Assembly: GCA_030847615.1 (NCBI GenBank)
Contig: JAUMIR010000001.1
Span: 268,397,187 to 268,461,186, forward strand
DNA length: 64,000 bases
Origin: Gambelia wislizenii
Taxonomy: Eukaryota > Chordata > Lepidosauria > Squamata > Crotaphytidae
Direction: 5' to 3'
Shown: one piece after another, positions 1 through 10,549 of the stretch
Position numbering within the stretch: position 1 is the stretch's first letter
How the letters are laid out: every line of letters starts with the position of its first letter
Position numbers and translations under genes: made by a program
Notes under the pieces: generated by a model
The model's database searches: none
Seen by the model: only the letters and a program-made list of their open reading frames with translations
Told to the model about the DNA's origin: nothing

Positions 1-379
1 TGGGAAGGAGGGAAGGAGAATGCAGAAGGCATTGCTGAGGATATGCTGCTGAAGGGATGGTGAATCTACTGCCAGCTTTTTGGACACTCCTCCTGCATCC
101 ATTCTAATAAGTACAAGAGCGCTCCCAGTGCTAACTTTTGATGATGGACCTCTGTAGGGAGTTGCGTCCAGTATCTAGATGTTTCCTGTAGAACTTGGAG
201 CAGCTGTAGGAAATGTGGCTATTAACAAGTGAGAATAAATTCACAGCTCCCATGGCAAGAAATCCACTGGCTGTGCATATGAGATTGAGAATCGCGGTTC
301 CTGGTAGGTGCTTCCTGTTTTCTGCTATTTGACTTGATGTCACTTTTTCTTTTTTTGTAATTTTGCCTGTATTACAGGT

Positions 380-572
380 GTATCCACATTGCAGAGTTAT
401 AGCATTTTGACACTGTAGCTGCATCCTATTACATGCAGTTTTACAAGGTCTTTAGCCTTCTCTGCCAAAGAGTGCTGGTGTCACATCCAACTACAAACCC
501 CAGGATTCTGTAGGATGGAGCCATGACAGTTAAAGTGTTGTCAAACTGCAATAATTTTACAATGTGGACATA
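380..572. mobile_element. Foldback hAT-like MITE, degenerate
   Basis: The ends are imperfect inverted repeats (TATCCACATTG at the left, CAATGTGGACATA at the right). The interior has the mirrored pattern 'GGTCTTTAGCCTTCTCT...CAAACCCCAGGATTCTGTAGGATGGAGCC' seen in the foldbacks at 24.4-25.2 kb, 48.8 kb and 55.8 kb. It has no coding capacity and would need transposase from elsewhere. The hAT assignment rests on resemblance to the other copies; no target duplication was seen here. Confidence 0.5.
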
Positions 573-782
573 TTCTAAGACAGGGAAGTTAGTGTGTCTG
601 TGTAAGAGAGAGGGGGTGGGGGGAATGGGATGGAAGGTCTCGTGATTTGCCCTTCAGATTACAATGCATCTTGTATCTACCAGGAGTGATCCCACTGAAG
701 TAAAGAATATTATTTCTGATTATATACTTATAAGGCTGCACTGTTCATTGACCTTTTTTATAGAACAGGATGGGAATGTTAT

Positions 783-886
783 GGTCCTCCAAATAGTGTT
801 AAACTGGAACTTTTGCAGCCCTATCCAGAATAACCAATAGTGAGGAACACTATGAACTGTAGTTGTTCAACATTTGGAGGGCCACA
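783..886. mobile_element. Short hAT-like MITE remnant
   Basis: An imperfect palindrome opening with TGGTCCTCCAAATAGTGTT and closing with AACATTTGGAGGGCCACA. The 'cctccaa...ttggaggg' ends match the family of the well-defined copy at 13710-13845. It is degenerate and no 8-bp duplication is visible. Confidence 0.45.
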
Positions 887-926
887 TGATTTAGAAAAAA
901 AGTAATTTTATGTCAAAGATGGGAAA

Positions 927-1982
927 GAGCTCATCTACATTAGCCAGGATATGCCAGTTCCCCACGACCATATCCTAGCTATGGGGCTGGCCTGTTCTTC
1001 CCCCATTACCTATATGGAATGGGCCAGAGTCCAAACAAGCACTCCAGCCAGTCCCTGCAGCAGACTGTATCTTTCCCGATACAGAAGGTAGGAAGAGGGT
1101 CCCCCTGCATGTGACCAGCCTTAGTCACATGCTGAGGGACTCATTCCTGGCTTTCTGGAGAGCCAGGGAGATGGAGGCAACAGTGAGGACTGGCATGCCG
1201 GACAGGCTCCTGTGGATATGCAGGGACAGATCCGGTTTTTGCTGGTGGTAATGGAGTAAATGGGGTATTTTCCTATAATGCTTTATCAGGCCCTACCCTG
1301 CCTCTCCTGCCATCTCAGCCCTATATCTGACCCAGGGTGGTGAGCACTGCCTGGGGGCAGGACAGGGCAAATGCCCTGCATCACATTGATGGCAGGGCTC
1401 TGACACGGGGGCAATACAGTAGCACCCCCGTATCCACTGATTCATCATCCACTAATTAAGTTGTGAACGGGGAAGGGAGAGGAGGAAGAGAGAACTCACC
1501 TCCCTTCTCCCATACTCGTGAGGGTTGCAACAGCAGCAGCAGGGTTGAATGGGGAAGGGAGAGGAGGAGGAGGAGAGAACTCGCCTGTCCTCCACCTTCC
1601 TCCAGCCCTGTTCCCTCCCCTCCCGTCTGTCTGACCCCATGGCGCCAAGCCTGCTGAGGTGGTGAAGTGCAAAGAACAAAGTGGCAAAGAGCAGCACCAG
1701 TGCCTCCCAGCCCAAGCCCAGCTCTGGTTCCAGCTCCATGGCCCTCTCTCTGCAGCAGGAACCTACTGGGCTGCCTAACTCTCTCTATGCCTTCCTCTTC
1801 ATTCCTCTTCCTCTTCTTTCCTCTTCCTCTTCCTTTCTTCCTCCTCCTCCTCTATAACTCTTCCTCCCCCCATTATAGGTCTTTTGCTACTATCCTTGGT
1901 TTTCAGTAGCTGTGTGGACCCCCAGAACCAATCCCCCATGGATATGGGGGTGCTACTGTACTTAATCTGTGTAGACAAGCCC
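927..1982 (-). mobile_element. PIF/Harbinger-like non-autonomous element, interrupted
   Basis: The ends are GAGCTCATCTACATTAG at the left and TGTGTAGACAAGCCC at the right, and each is flanked by AAA (924-926 and 1983-1985), a 3-bp target duplication. The interior at 1275-1400 matches, in reverse, the related element at 19789-20276 (for example the block 'tttatcaggccctaccc' and 'aaatgccctgcatca'). A Tigger-like element (1417-1958) sits inside at a TA site. Without it the Harbinger-like unit is about 510 bp. The family name comes from TIR and TSD style only; no transposase is present. Confidence 0.7.
1417..1958. mobile_element. Tigger/pogo-like MITE (CAGTAGCACCCCC type), nested
   Basis: The ends are near-perfect inverted repeats: CAGTAGCACCCCCGTATCCA and TGGATATGGGGGTGCTACTG. 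Both ends are flanked by TA (1415-1416, 1959-1960), as Tc1/mariner-superfamily insertions are. The interior is purine/pyrimidine-skewed, with TCC/TTCC runs at 1790-1855, and has no transposase. The same family recurs at 49034-50229. It lies inside the Harbinger-like element at 927-1982, so it inserted later. Confidence 0.8.
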
Positions 1983-2082
1983 AAAGCCTTCTGCATATGT
2001 TCAGAGCAATTGGTCCACAGATTCATATTTGAAAACAGAAGCCGGTTTTTTTCTCAGAGGAAGAGTACTCTACAGAAATATT

Positions 2083-2377
2083 GGAGATTATCAGACACAA
2101 GGGGATGTGCCAAAAACCTGCATTCCCAACCATGTCAGAAGATCGCTAGGAGAACAGAAAGGGAGACATTACCAGACGCTGCATCTTTCAGCAGTTCCTA
2201 GGGTATATCACTGCCGTGGAAGGCTTCCCTTTTTCAGTGATGGGGACAAGTCACCAATAAAAAGGGACGCCTTACTCACACCCACAAAACGCTAGAGGAT
2301 GATGTCATCTGGTAATGTTGCCCCTTCCTGTTCTCCTAGCGATCTTCTGATAGTTTTTGCCACATCTGATAATCTCC
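2083..2377. mobile_element. Harbinger-like MITE (TTATCAGACA type)
   Basis: The inverted ends are GGAGATTATCAGACACA and GCCACATCTGATAATCTCC. The interior shares blocks with 6717-7021, including a '-GAACAGAAAGGG-' stretch and 'caataaaaagggacnccttactcac'. The flanks ATT/ATC give a plausible but decayed 3-bp duplication. It is about 295 bp, non-coding and internally deleted relative to any autonomous parent. Confidence 0.7.
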
Positions 2378-2499
2378 ATCATTTCATTCTGTCATTATTG
2401 TTATTATATAGTATCACTACTACCAACCCTTAGCATTTTAAAACTATTATCTGAGCATGCAGAAACCTTTTCCCTTAATGACTCCAAGTTCATATATTA

Positions 2500-2695
2500 G
2501 AATTATGGCACTATGGTTCCACTTTAATGCTCATGTTTCCATCCTGTGGAATCCTGGGCCTGGCAGTTGAGGTAAGAAGCCTCAGCCAGGGAGCTCTTCT
2601 GGTGCCTCTGACCAAACCCAAGGCTTCCACAGGACACAGCAATGGCAGCTAAAGTAGAACCATGCCACTGTAAGTGTGCAGTGTGAAAGAGCCCC
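2500..2695. mobile_element. Foldback hAT-like MITE
   Basis: The left half 'ggcactatggttccactttaa' mirrors the right half 'taaagtagaaccatgccac', and the end 'gtgtgaaagagcccc' matches the TIR 'gggccctttcacac' of the copy at 48.8 kb. It is an imperfect palindrome of about 195 bp with no coding capacity. Confidence 0.6.
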
Positions 2696-2963
2696 TTGTG
2701 CACGGGGTACTATTTGGATTTCTCTCTCACCCTTTTTTGCTATATTTAAAAAAAATTAAACTTAGGATCCTTCTTGAGGCATCTAAAATTATTCATAAGC
2801 CATTTTTTCATTGGTAAAGCCATGCATAATGTGGATTATAATCATATCAGAAAAAGTTATGTAATACAAACGGCATTTCCATATAATTTAATAACACATA
2901 CACCTCGAGATTAAAATAATCACATAATAGACCAAACATTTCACAGGAATACACACACACTAA

Positions 2964-3518
2964 GGACTTTATCAGACTAATATGGAATAAAGTTTCTGTC
3001 TCGCCAAAAGCTAAAGGTGTGCGTCTCCTGGCACAATAACCCTTCCCATCAGACCTACCTTCAGGTAGTGTGAAAAGGCAGCCCAAGCATTAACAGAGCA
3101 CAAACTGAGCTCCGTTCACTTCTGCGCTGGTGCTGTCAGCGATTCTCGTGAGAAGATGTGAGCATGGTAAATTTTAAAAATACAGAAAAATACAGACACA
3201 AAATATACACACAAGCACAGAAACACAGTTTAAAACTTAAAAGTAAACCAGGGAGGCAAATAAAAAGAGTGTCCCCTACGTGGCTGTCACGTTCTCACCC
3301 AGAAGTATTCTGACATTGACAGAGAAATCACAAGAGACTAGCAATACTGGCAAAAAAAGTGCCACGGCACACCTATTGACAGCTTGGCCCATCAACAAAA
3401 AAAGAATGTCTTATTCCCAAGACATGATCATGAAAGGGCGATGTGGCTTGGTATTCACGCCTTTTCACGTTCATGAGGCATCATTATGATGCCATATTTG
3501 CCACATGTGATAAAGTCC
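2964..3518. mobile_element. Harbinger-like MITE (GGACTTTATCAGA type)
   Basis: The inverted ends GGACTTTATCAGA and TGTGATAAAGTCC are flanked on both sides by TAA (2961-2963, 3519-3521), the TWA-type 3-bp duplication known for PIF/Harbinger. It is 555 bp and non-coding. The interior around 3320-3400 is the reverse complement of similar sequence at about 11985-12045, so the element at 11861-12432 belongs to the same family in opposite orientation. Confidence 0.8.
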
Positions 3519-3699
3519 TAAGATTAAATCCATTAATAATTCACAATAAAGTTTAGGACAGCTAGATTGGCCTGCCTCTGTTCTCCTGGATGGCGAAAAC
3601 CCGTTTGTTTCCTTGTGTTTCCATTCTGAGTATTAACTGTCTCTGGCAGAAGATCTTTTAAGTGGTGCATTTCCTCTTCCTCCTCCTCCTCCTCCTCTT

Positions 3700-3885
3700 C
3701 TATTTGAACAGTTTCTTAAATGTGTTTAAAATAATTGTTTGAATGAGATTCTTCATATATATTTTTTTTACTTTTTAATTTCTCTATCTATTCTTTTAAT
3801 TGTATTTTGGTTTAATTCCTACTGTGAGCTGACTTGGGTCCCAAATTGGGAGAAAGGTGAGGTAAATAAATTTACTTACTTTCTT
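3700..3885 (+). mobile_element. LINE 3' tail (L2/CR1-like)
   Basis: The sequence runs into 'ctgtgagctgacttgggtccc' and 'agaaaggtgaggtaaataaa', the pattern of LINE 3' ends common in reptiles. It ends in an A/T-rich tail at about 3865-3890 and has no open frame. A (TCC)n tract precedes it at 3669-3700. The LINE clade is uncertain. Confidence 0.45.
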
Positions 3886-4189
3886 ACTTAATCAAGGTAT
3901 AATTTTTTATTGATTTTCACTCAACTTACACAATCCAATAATCAAGACAGACCCACATTACAAAACATACATCGCACAATCTACACAGACAAACCACAAA
4001 CTGAGCTCCCCACTTACACTGCCCTTCCCTTCCACAAAAAACCAAACAAACACATACTACACATGCCATACTAGTTGGCTTCCTATTCTCTTTGGCTGCG
4101 ATCATAAATTTTAAATAGTCTTTTACTTCCTTAATTCTACATAACAAAAAGAAGTCATAACCTTCTAGCTGTAGTACTTCAGAAATACA

Positions 4190-4345
4190 TAAGGCAGTGG
4201 TGGCTCCAAAATAAGACCAGTGGAGTAGATGCGGGTATCGGTCTGGCAGGCCCATGTGGACAATTATGGCTATTGCACCAGATTCAGCCTGGTATATGTG
4301 ACCACCATTGTGGTTGATCTGGGCCAGTCTGGAGCATGCTCTGGA
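4190..4345 (-). repeat. Dispersed repeat fragment shared with 15.7-15.96 kb
   Basis: The segment with 'catgtggacaattatggc', 'attgcaccagattcagcc' and 'ctgggccagtctggagcatg' aligns with 15864-15965 in the same orientation. Only a fragment is present. It probably belongs to the Harbinger-like group whose TIR opens at 14792, but that link is inferred. Confidence 0.45.
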
Positions 4346-5660
4346 CTGGACTGGGATTAAAATGTAGATGAGCCTTTTTTGCAAATGTACTCAGAATTCG
4401 ACTGATTTTCACAAAGCTGTTAGGCAGGGCAAGGCAACCATCTTAAATAGCTGATCTTGGAATTTATGCTCTGGATTTTGTCCTACAGCAGTTTGTTCCA
4501 AAAATTTCAACTAATTCATTTTCAATGTGCTGTGTGAACAGTAGAAAACAAGGCCACCCCAAGGTCTTTAGGGCTGCCAACTGCTCCCCTCCAGTCAAGA
4601 TACATAATTGTTACTCGAATTGTTAGTGTCCATGGAATTTCCACATGTGTCCAAATCTTAATTTGGGGGATTTAATTAGCCCACATTGGCACATGAGAGG
4701 TTGGGTAACTGTGGGGAACTTTTGACCTATGTATACAGGTCACTGAACAGACTCAAGCTAGAATGTACAATTAAATGGTTTTTATTGGAAACTAATCTTA
4801 ACAGCATTCATGCAAACACTCAAGCTTCAAGCAATCACAGAAAGCTATCAAAGAAAGTATGAAGTATTTGGCTAGAGGAATAGAGTGAGGGGATTGTGAG
4901 TTATTCTATACTGAACAGAGGAGCAGAGATTCATGTGGCAGAGGATACTCAGAGTTGTGTTCTGAGGGTCACACAGCAGAGCGACAGAGTGGAGGGATGC
5001 AGGGAAGCTGTGCACTTGGTGACACAGACTGACAGAGTAATGGGAGGAAGAGAAGCTGTGCACACTTTGGTGGCGATTTTGGGAGATACTTATATTTGAT
5101 ATTTCCCTTGAAGGATGGAATTTAGAATGGAATAAATGTCTCTCTATAGTTTCCCAGGCCTGGACAAAGGATTCGCCAGATGTGTTAATGATAGTTGATG
5201 GGCGATGCATTTGGGACTGAATGGGCACAGGCAACCTTCCATTGTGAACTTGGGAAAAGAGAAAAAACCTGTTTGGCAATCAGTGAGTGCTCAGCTATCT
5301 GTGATTGGATTAGTGGATGACTCATCTCCAGGTGTTCTCAGGAAGAACTGGGTATGACCTGTTTAGGGAATTTCGAAGGCCCCTCCCTAGGTTGTGTGTG
5401 ACTCTAGCCTTGGCATCTCGGGAGTCCCTGGTTTACTTGCCAACCGCATGGTGGACCATGGCCAGCCAAATTATTAAATATTGCCAATTATGTGTTATTG
5501 AAAGGTGGGTGCTGTTAAGGCAGGTAACATGATCCTGAAGGCCAGGTTAAGTTATGTTGTCACCTGAGGGGGAAAAAAATCACATCTTGCCTGGCAGTAA
5601 AAAAAATCCAATAAATAAAAATGGAGTTTGCAGAATATGGTTTTTTTTTTGTTTTTGTTT
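4346..5660. other. Unassigned non-coding stretch, possible LTR remnant
   Basis: No gene or confidently named repeat is visible. The segment 4710-5562 starts TGTGGGG, ends TTGTCA and carries 'tttttattgg' (a reverse-strand AATAAA) near 4778, which could be a decayed LTR on the - strand. No target duplication or internal domain supports that. The 135-aa reverse frame at 4872-5279 resembles no protein I know. Confidence 0.3.
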
Positions 5661-5667
5661 TTTTTTT

Positions 5668-5745
5668 AGTACAGCTCTTAGAATCCCCCAGTGCCCATGA
5701 TGGCTAAGGGACTCTGGAAGCTGGAATCTAAAAGATTTTTTCCCC
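5668..5745. mobile_element. Short hAT-like MITE remnant
   Basis: Contains 'cttagaatcccccagtgccc' followed by 'gggactctggaagctggaatc', the inner halves of the CAGTG-ended foldback family defined at 13710-13845. The terminal bases are lost. Confidence 0.4.
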
Positions 5746-5759
5746 ATCTCTGAATGTAA

Positions 5760-6713
5760 TAACTAACAATTTGTTGACTTTTGAATCATGATGTCCAAAG
5801 TTAGCTCCCTGAGCTAGCTGCCTCACTGCCAAAAAGTATTATTATGTTGTAGAATATAAAATGGGGATGAACTACAGCAAATGTAAGAGCTGATGAATCT
5901 ACAATAATACCTTTAGGTAATATAGCATAAAGGGTGCCATTATTAAGTATGTCAGTCACTGTTTTCACTCATTATGACATGCAGGGGTTGTTTTTCCCCC
6001 AGAACTCTTATCATTCTTTCCCTTCAGTTCCTTCAGCCAATTCACAGCAAACAGGTGGTGATGATGGCTTAATGTTCCTCAGCATGGTGAATAAAAGCAT
6101 TCCAGCTATACAACAGGTTTCATTTATCAAAAGCTTTTTGTTAAAGTCATAATTTACTTCCTCTGGCTTGCATTGATGGAATGGGTGAAGATGACACACA
6201 TTCTTTTTAAAGTTATTTGATAAAGAAAAAAACCCACTTTTTTATACACTCAATTCAAAAGCACAAGGGGATCTAAAATATTAATAAAAGGGGTATCTGG
6301 ATATGGCGTTCCTTCCTGCTGCCACCACACCTCCACCACTTTTGTGGCAGTACATTAATAATTGCCATTCTTCTCCCTTTTGCCTCACATGTATGAAAAT
6401 ATGTGGGATACCCCAAGGATTTCTTTTTAGAGCAAATGTTCAACAAGGAGAATTGACTGGCAAACATTAGTTACTTCCTGGTGGCCAGAGTATGGGGTTT
6501 AAAAAGGAAAGGCTATATCAAGTCTCTGTTCAGGAATACTTTCATCATGAATACATATTAAGGATGAAACTTCTGTTGGGTTGTGTGTCATCTCCCAATT
6601 ATTCCCATGGTTCTTGGGATTCATTACTGTCCATTTCTGCTCCACCTACCATTCAGCACTAACATTGCTCAGCATGTCTTGAGACAAGAAAAGGGTAGTG
6701 CCATATATGAGCC
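5760..6713. other. Unassigned intergenic/intronic sequence
   Basis: AT-rich sequence with only short chance frames (60-72 codons). No TIRs, SINE boxes, RT motifs or splice-site-flanked conserved frames were found. Confidence 0.4.
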
Positions 6714-6716
6714 TTA

Positions 6717-7021
6717 GGAAATTATCAGACATGGAGAAACGAGGCAAAAAACTGCCTCCCCAACTGTGTCAGAAGAAGGCTGCAAGAACAGAAAGGGTGA
6801 TGTTACCAGACACCCGTGTCCTCAGCCATTCCCGGGGTGTGGTGCTGCCACAGACGAGGCTTCACTTTTTCATTGATGGGTACAAGCCGCCAATAAAAAG
6901 GGACACCTTACTCACGCCTGGCCTACGCCCCCGAAATGCAGGAGGACGATGTCATCTGATAATGTCCCCCATTCCTGTTCACTATCTTCTGAAGCAATTT
7001 TTTCCATGTCTGATAATTTCC
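6717..7021. mobile_element. Harbinger-like MITE with intact TIRs and TTA duplication
   Basis: The two ends, GGAAATTATCAGACATGG and its exact reverse complement, form an 18-bp perfect TIR, flanked on both sides by TTA (6714-6716, 7022-7024). It is 305 bp and non-coding. The interior shares the 'ccaataaaaagggacaccttactcac' block with 2083-2377. The perfect ends suggest a fairly young insertion. Confidence 0.82.
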
Positions 7022-7024
7022 TTA

Positions 7025-8999
7025 GTAGCAAATGGTATGAATGTATCACTGACTTATTTATTGCATATTTATTCCCATCTTCCTCCAAGGAAATCAGGTA
7101 GGGTAGCCATGTGTCCCACTCTATGAGGTGTTTTCATAGGATACTCCCCTAGCTGTAGTTGTCCTTTGCTTGAGGGGTTACCCTGTACAAGTCCAGTTTA
7201 AAGATAAAGAATTATAAGAAGGGACAACAGACTGAGCAAGCACATAGGTCACCTGGTCACAGTTTTCATTACTATGGTAAGAACCGCAGTTCTGTTTAAA
7301 GGATGGGAATTGTTTTTTAAAAATCTGTGTTTTATGCAAATCTCATCTTTTACACCCTTCCCTTTTGGTGTTCTTTTTCCTTTGATGATGCATAAGTGGC
7401 CCACAGGGCTCCGGTTCTCCCTGCCCTTCCCCATAATTTACCCTCATCAATAGGTCCGGGCCTACCATTAGGTAAGGTAAGGCAGCTACTTCAGACACCA
7501 GGTTTTAAGGGTCATTTGGAGTTCATGCCCTATGGCTTGTCTTACACTCCTTAAGTTAGCCCATTGCCCCCACCGGCCCACTGAACAATGCAGATCCATT
7601 GCCAGTGTCAAAGTAAGACTAAACCAGCAGTCCAGTTGGATTCTATACATGCAAATGTGAAGGAGTGCCATTTTATCCTTTGTCTTGGGTGGAAAATTGT
7701 ATCAAGTTGGTTCTTTAGACACAACAACACTTTGAAGTTGGAGCTGAAAGGTGAAGTTGGTGGTGAAAGCAAGCTGGTTGGTAGTGAAAGCAGGCTTTGA
7801 AGTTGGTGGTGAAAGCAAGCTGGTTCACAACTTATCCAGTCAGCCTCACGACTGAGTGGAAACTCAAATGTAGACCTCCTGGTTCCAGTTTGGTATTTTA
7901 TCCATGACATAATTTGAAAGGCCTTCACAAGGAAGCAAACTTGCACTGTCCATTAGAGCACAGAAATATTGTTTTGAAAGCTTCTTTTTATGCTTATGCA
8001 AATGGCAGGTATAGGTCCCTTGGCCCAGGATGATGATGGGGTGGGGTAAAAGATTAAAGCCCCTCCATCCCATGCTTACTTTGGATTTGGGAGCCCACAG
8101 AGGTAGCATGCTAACGGGAAAAAAAAAACCTGCACTCAAGGAAGAACAGCAAAGACGCTGGCCGGAATGTTCTTGTGGGTTAATATGGTTTGGAACTGAG
8201 GAGCTATGAGAAAAAGAGTGGAAGAAAAGGGCAGCAATTTGGGGTTCAGAAATCAGTGCAGATCTCTCCAAAGGCAATCTACCTTTTCCTTAGCACCTCA
8301 CTAGGAAGGAAAGAGGTAGAGATGAGGAGAAAGAGAGAGAACGGGGTGCCAGGAAAAGAGAGTTTAGGGAGTTCAGATACTTTGGGCTTGGACTGCATCT
8401 ACTCCAGCACTACCCTATCAAGGACATGTGATCCTCCCTTTCACAGATTTCCTGAGGGAATGCAGCCCCCAACAGGAGCAAAAAGGTTTGGCCATTCATG
8501 ACTTACACCATCATTGGGGTTACCTGCCCTGACACCCCCACCCTTCCAATAATTCATCAATTGGCTATATTTCATCAATTGGCTTATTTATGGATGCTTC
8601 ATGAGGTTATCTGTAGACCCAGTCTTCCCCAGAAACAGGGACTGAGCAAAGGTTTGCTCAAAACTTAACAAAGAGATCTTTCCAGATTCCCCAAAAAACA
8701 TGCCCAGGCAGTAACTATACAGACCCCTCTTGGACAGTCAGTTAAGGTGGAAATGTGCTAATTCTCCTGGATGTAACTGGAAGCGAGTCATTCACTAACT
8801 CAATCAAGTGGCCAGAAAACTCATTTCTCTGCAAACTAGTTTTTCTTCTTACCTCTTGCCTCAACAATAGAAGGTTGCCTGACACTCCTCAGTCTTAATG
8901 TGTCAGCCATTAGCAATCATTAATATAACCAGAGTTTCCATTGTCTAACTGTAGGAAACTCCATCTAAGACTGTATTCCACCCAAAACACCACCTCAGG
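7025..8999. other. Mostly unassigned stretch with small repeats
   Basis: At 7452-7515 is a fragment of a dispersed repeat ('aggtaaggtaaggcagctac') also present at about 22025-22075. At 7735-7827 a 27-bp unit (gaagttggtggtgaaagcaa...) occurs twice, with a partial copy between. At 8553-8590 'atttcatcaattggct' is repeated in tandem. The frames of up to 137 codons are chance, with no recognisable domain. Confidence 0.4.
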
Positions 9000-9032
9000 G
9001 GGAATATCAAATATTATTATCACCCCAAAATA

Positions 9033-9847
9033 CAGTCATCCTTCCACATTCGCGGGGGTCAGGGTTGCCAGACCCCTGCGAATGTGAAAAAAACTGTGAA
9101 TAATAATCAACCCTCTCCTGGGCCTTTGCTCTCCCCGCAAAGGGAGGGAAGGCCCAGCAGAGAAGCAATTTAAGAGGTTTTGCTTCACCCCCCCATGCTT
9201 CCCTGGGCCTTTGCTCCCTTTGCGTTGGAGAGCAGAGACCCAGAAGAGGGGCAGTGGGTGAGGGCAAACCCCTAAAATTGCCTCTCTGTTGGGTTTTTGC
9301 TCTCCCTGCAAAGGGAGGGAAGACCCAGCAGAGGGGTGATTTAAGATGCTTTGCCTCACACACCCCCGCACTTCCTTGGGCCTTTGCTCCCTTTGTGACA
9401 GGGATTGAAGACCCAGGAGAGGGGTGGTAGTGAGGGAAAACCCCTAAAATTGCCCCTCTGCTGGGCTTTCGCTCTCCCTGCAAAGGGAGGGAAGGCCCAG
9501 CAGAGGGGCAATTTAAGAGGCTTTGCCTCACCCCCCCACACACACACTTCCCTGGGCCTTCACTCCATTTGCAACGGGCAGCGAAGACCTAGGAGAGGAG
9601 CGGTGGGTGAGGGCAAACACCTAAAATCACCTCTCTGCTGGGCTTTCACTCTCCCCACAAAGGGAGCGAAGCCACAGCAGAGGGGTGATTTAAGAGGCTT
9701 TGCCTCACCCTCACCCCCCGTGCTTCCCTGGGACTTCACTCTCTTTGCAAAGGGGAGCAAAGACCCAGGAGAGGGGCGGTGGGTGAGGGAAAACCACGAA
9801 TAATCAAAACCGTGAATGACAAAGCCGCAAATGTGAAGGGACAACTG
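9033..9847. mobile_element. Tigger-like element (CACATTCGCGG type) with four internal repeats
   Basis: The TIRs CAGTCATCCTTCCACATTCG and the reverse of ...AAATGTGAAGGGACAACTG are flanked by TA (9031-9032, 9848-9849). The interior holds four tandem units of about 171-177 bp (anchors 'gcaaaggga' at 9137, 9308, 9480 and 'acaaaggga' at 9657), each with a foldback. In the third unit 9447-9466 pairs perfectly with 9495-9514. A subterminal hairpin lies at about 9045-9087. The long frames on both strands (up to 178 codons) are products of the repeats, not genes. The second family member is at 37330-37863. Confidence 0.8.
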
Positions 9848-10149
9848 TACCACCAAAATATGGTCAGTTTCCCAGAGGCTGTCACTTTGTTGGTTTGCTG
9901 TGTCATCTGGCATGCATAGCCATATTTCTTCTCTGCACAAATCTCTGCTCTTCAGACAGATATAGTATAGCTCATCATCCTGAACTCTATCCCTCTATCC
10001 CAATACTTCCTCCTATTCTTCGCTAGCCTTGTGGGACTGCTTGAAGCTTGAGTGGATATGTATTTGCATTCCTGTGATTATTTTTCAATAAAAAACATGT
10101 TTATTTTATTTCCTGGCTGTGAGTCTCATCAGTTAGTATCAGTATACAT

Positions 10150-10542
10150 AAATAGTACTCTACGGTGAACTCACCACGGGTCAGCGTAAGAGGGGCACTC
10201 CAAAAAAGCGATACAAGGAGTCCCTGAAACAACATCTCAGGCTCGGCCAAATTGATTACAAACAATGGTCCGCCCTGGCCTCACATCGGGAGGCATGGAG
10301 ACGTACTATACACAATGCTGCAGCCTTATTTGAGAACTCACACCGAACAAGTGTTGAAGAGAAATGACAACACAGAAAGAATCACAACCCAGAAACATCA
10401 CCCAAGGAGACCTTCTGCTGTGCTTTCTGCAACCGGACTTGTTTATCTCGGATTGGCCTTTTTAGTCATCAGTGTGCTTGCAGTAAGTGTGGGATGAGTC
10501 CTTCCTGAATCTTCGTTTGCGAAGAAAAGCCAGAGAGAGACA
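10150..10542 (+). mobile_element. LINE 3' end, same family as 43729-45225
   Basis: Translating 10160 onward gives LYGELTTGQRKRGTPKKRYK and continues ~'QWSALASHREAWRRT', matching the C-terminus of the LINE on the - strand at 43.7-45.2 kb. After a frameshift near 10365, a finger-like stretch follows (F-C-C-A-F-C-N-R-T-C ... LFSHQCAC). The 3' UTR holds the hairpin CTTCGTTTGCGAAG (about 10511-10524) and ends in AGCCAGAGAGAGA. The copy is 5'-truncated, losing the RT. The protein is broken and non-functional. Confidence 0.75.
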
Positions 10543-10549
10543 TAGGTCA

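Noticed and set aside
4710..5562. LTR on the - strand
   Set aside because: TG...CA-like ends and a reverse AATAAA can be drawn, but no target duplication, second copy or internal region was found.
9007..9543. 178-codon frame with repeated 'PLCWAFPPFAGRAKAQ' units
   Set aside because: The peptide repeat comes from the ~173-bp tandem units of a TA-flanked transposon, and both strands are open.
9115..9790. CRISPR-like array of direct repeats
   Set aside because: The units are contiguous at 171-177 bp with no unique spacers, inside eukaryotic transposon TIRs.
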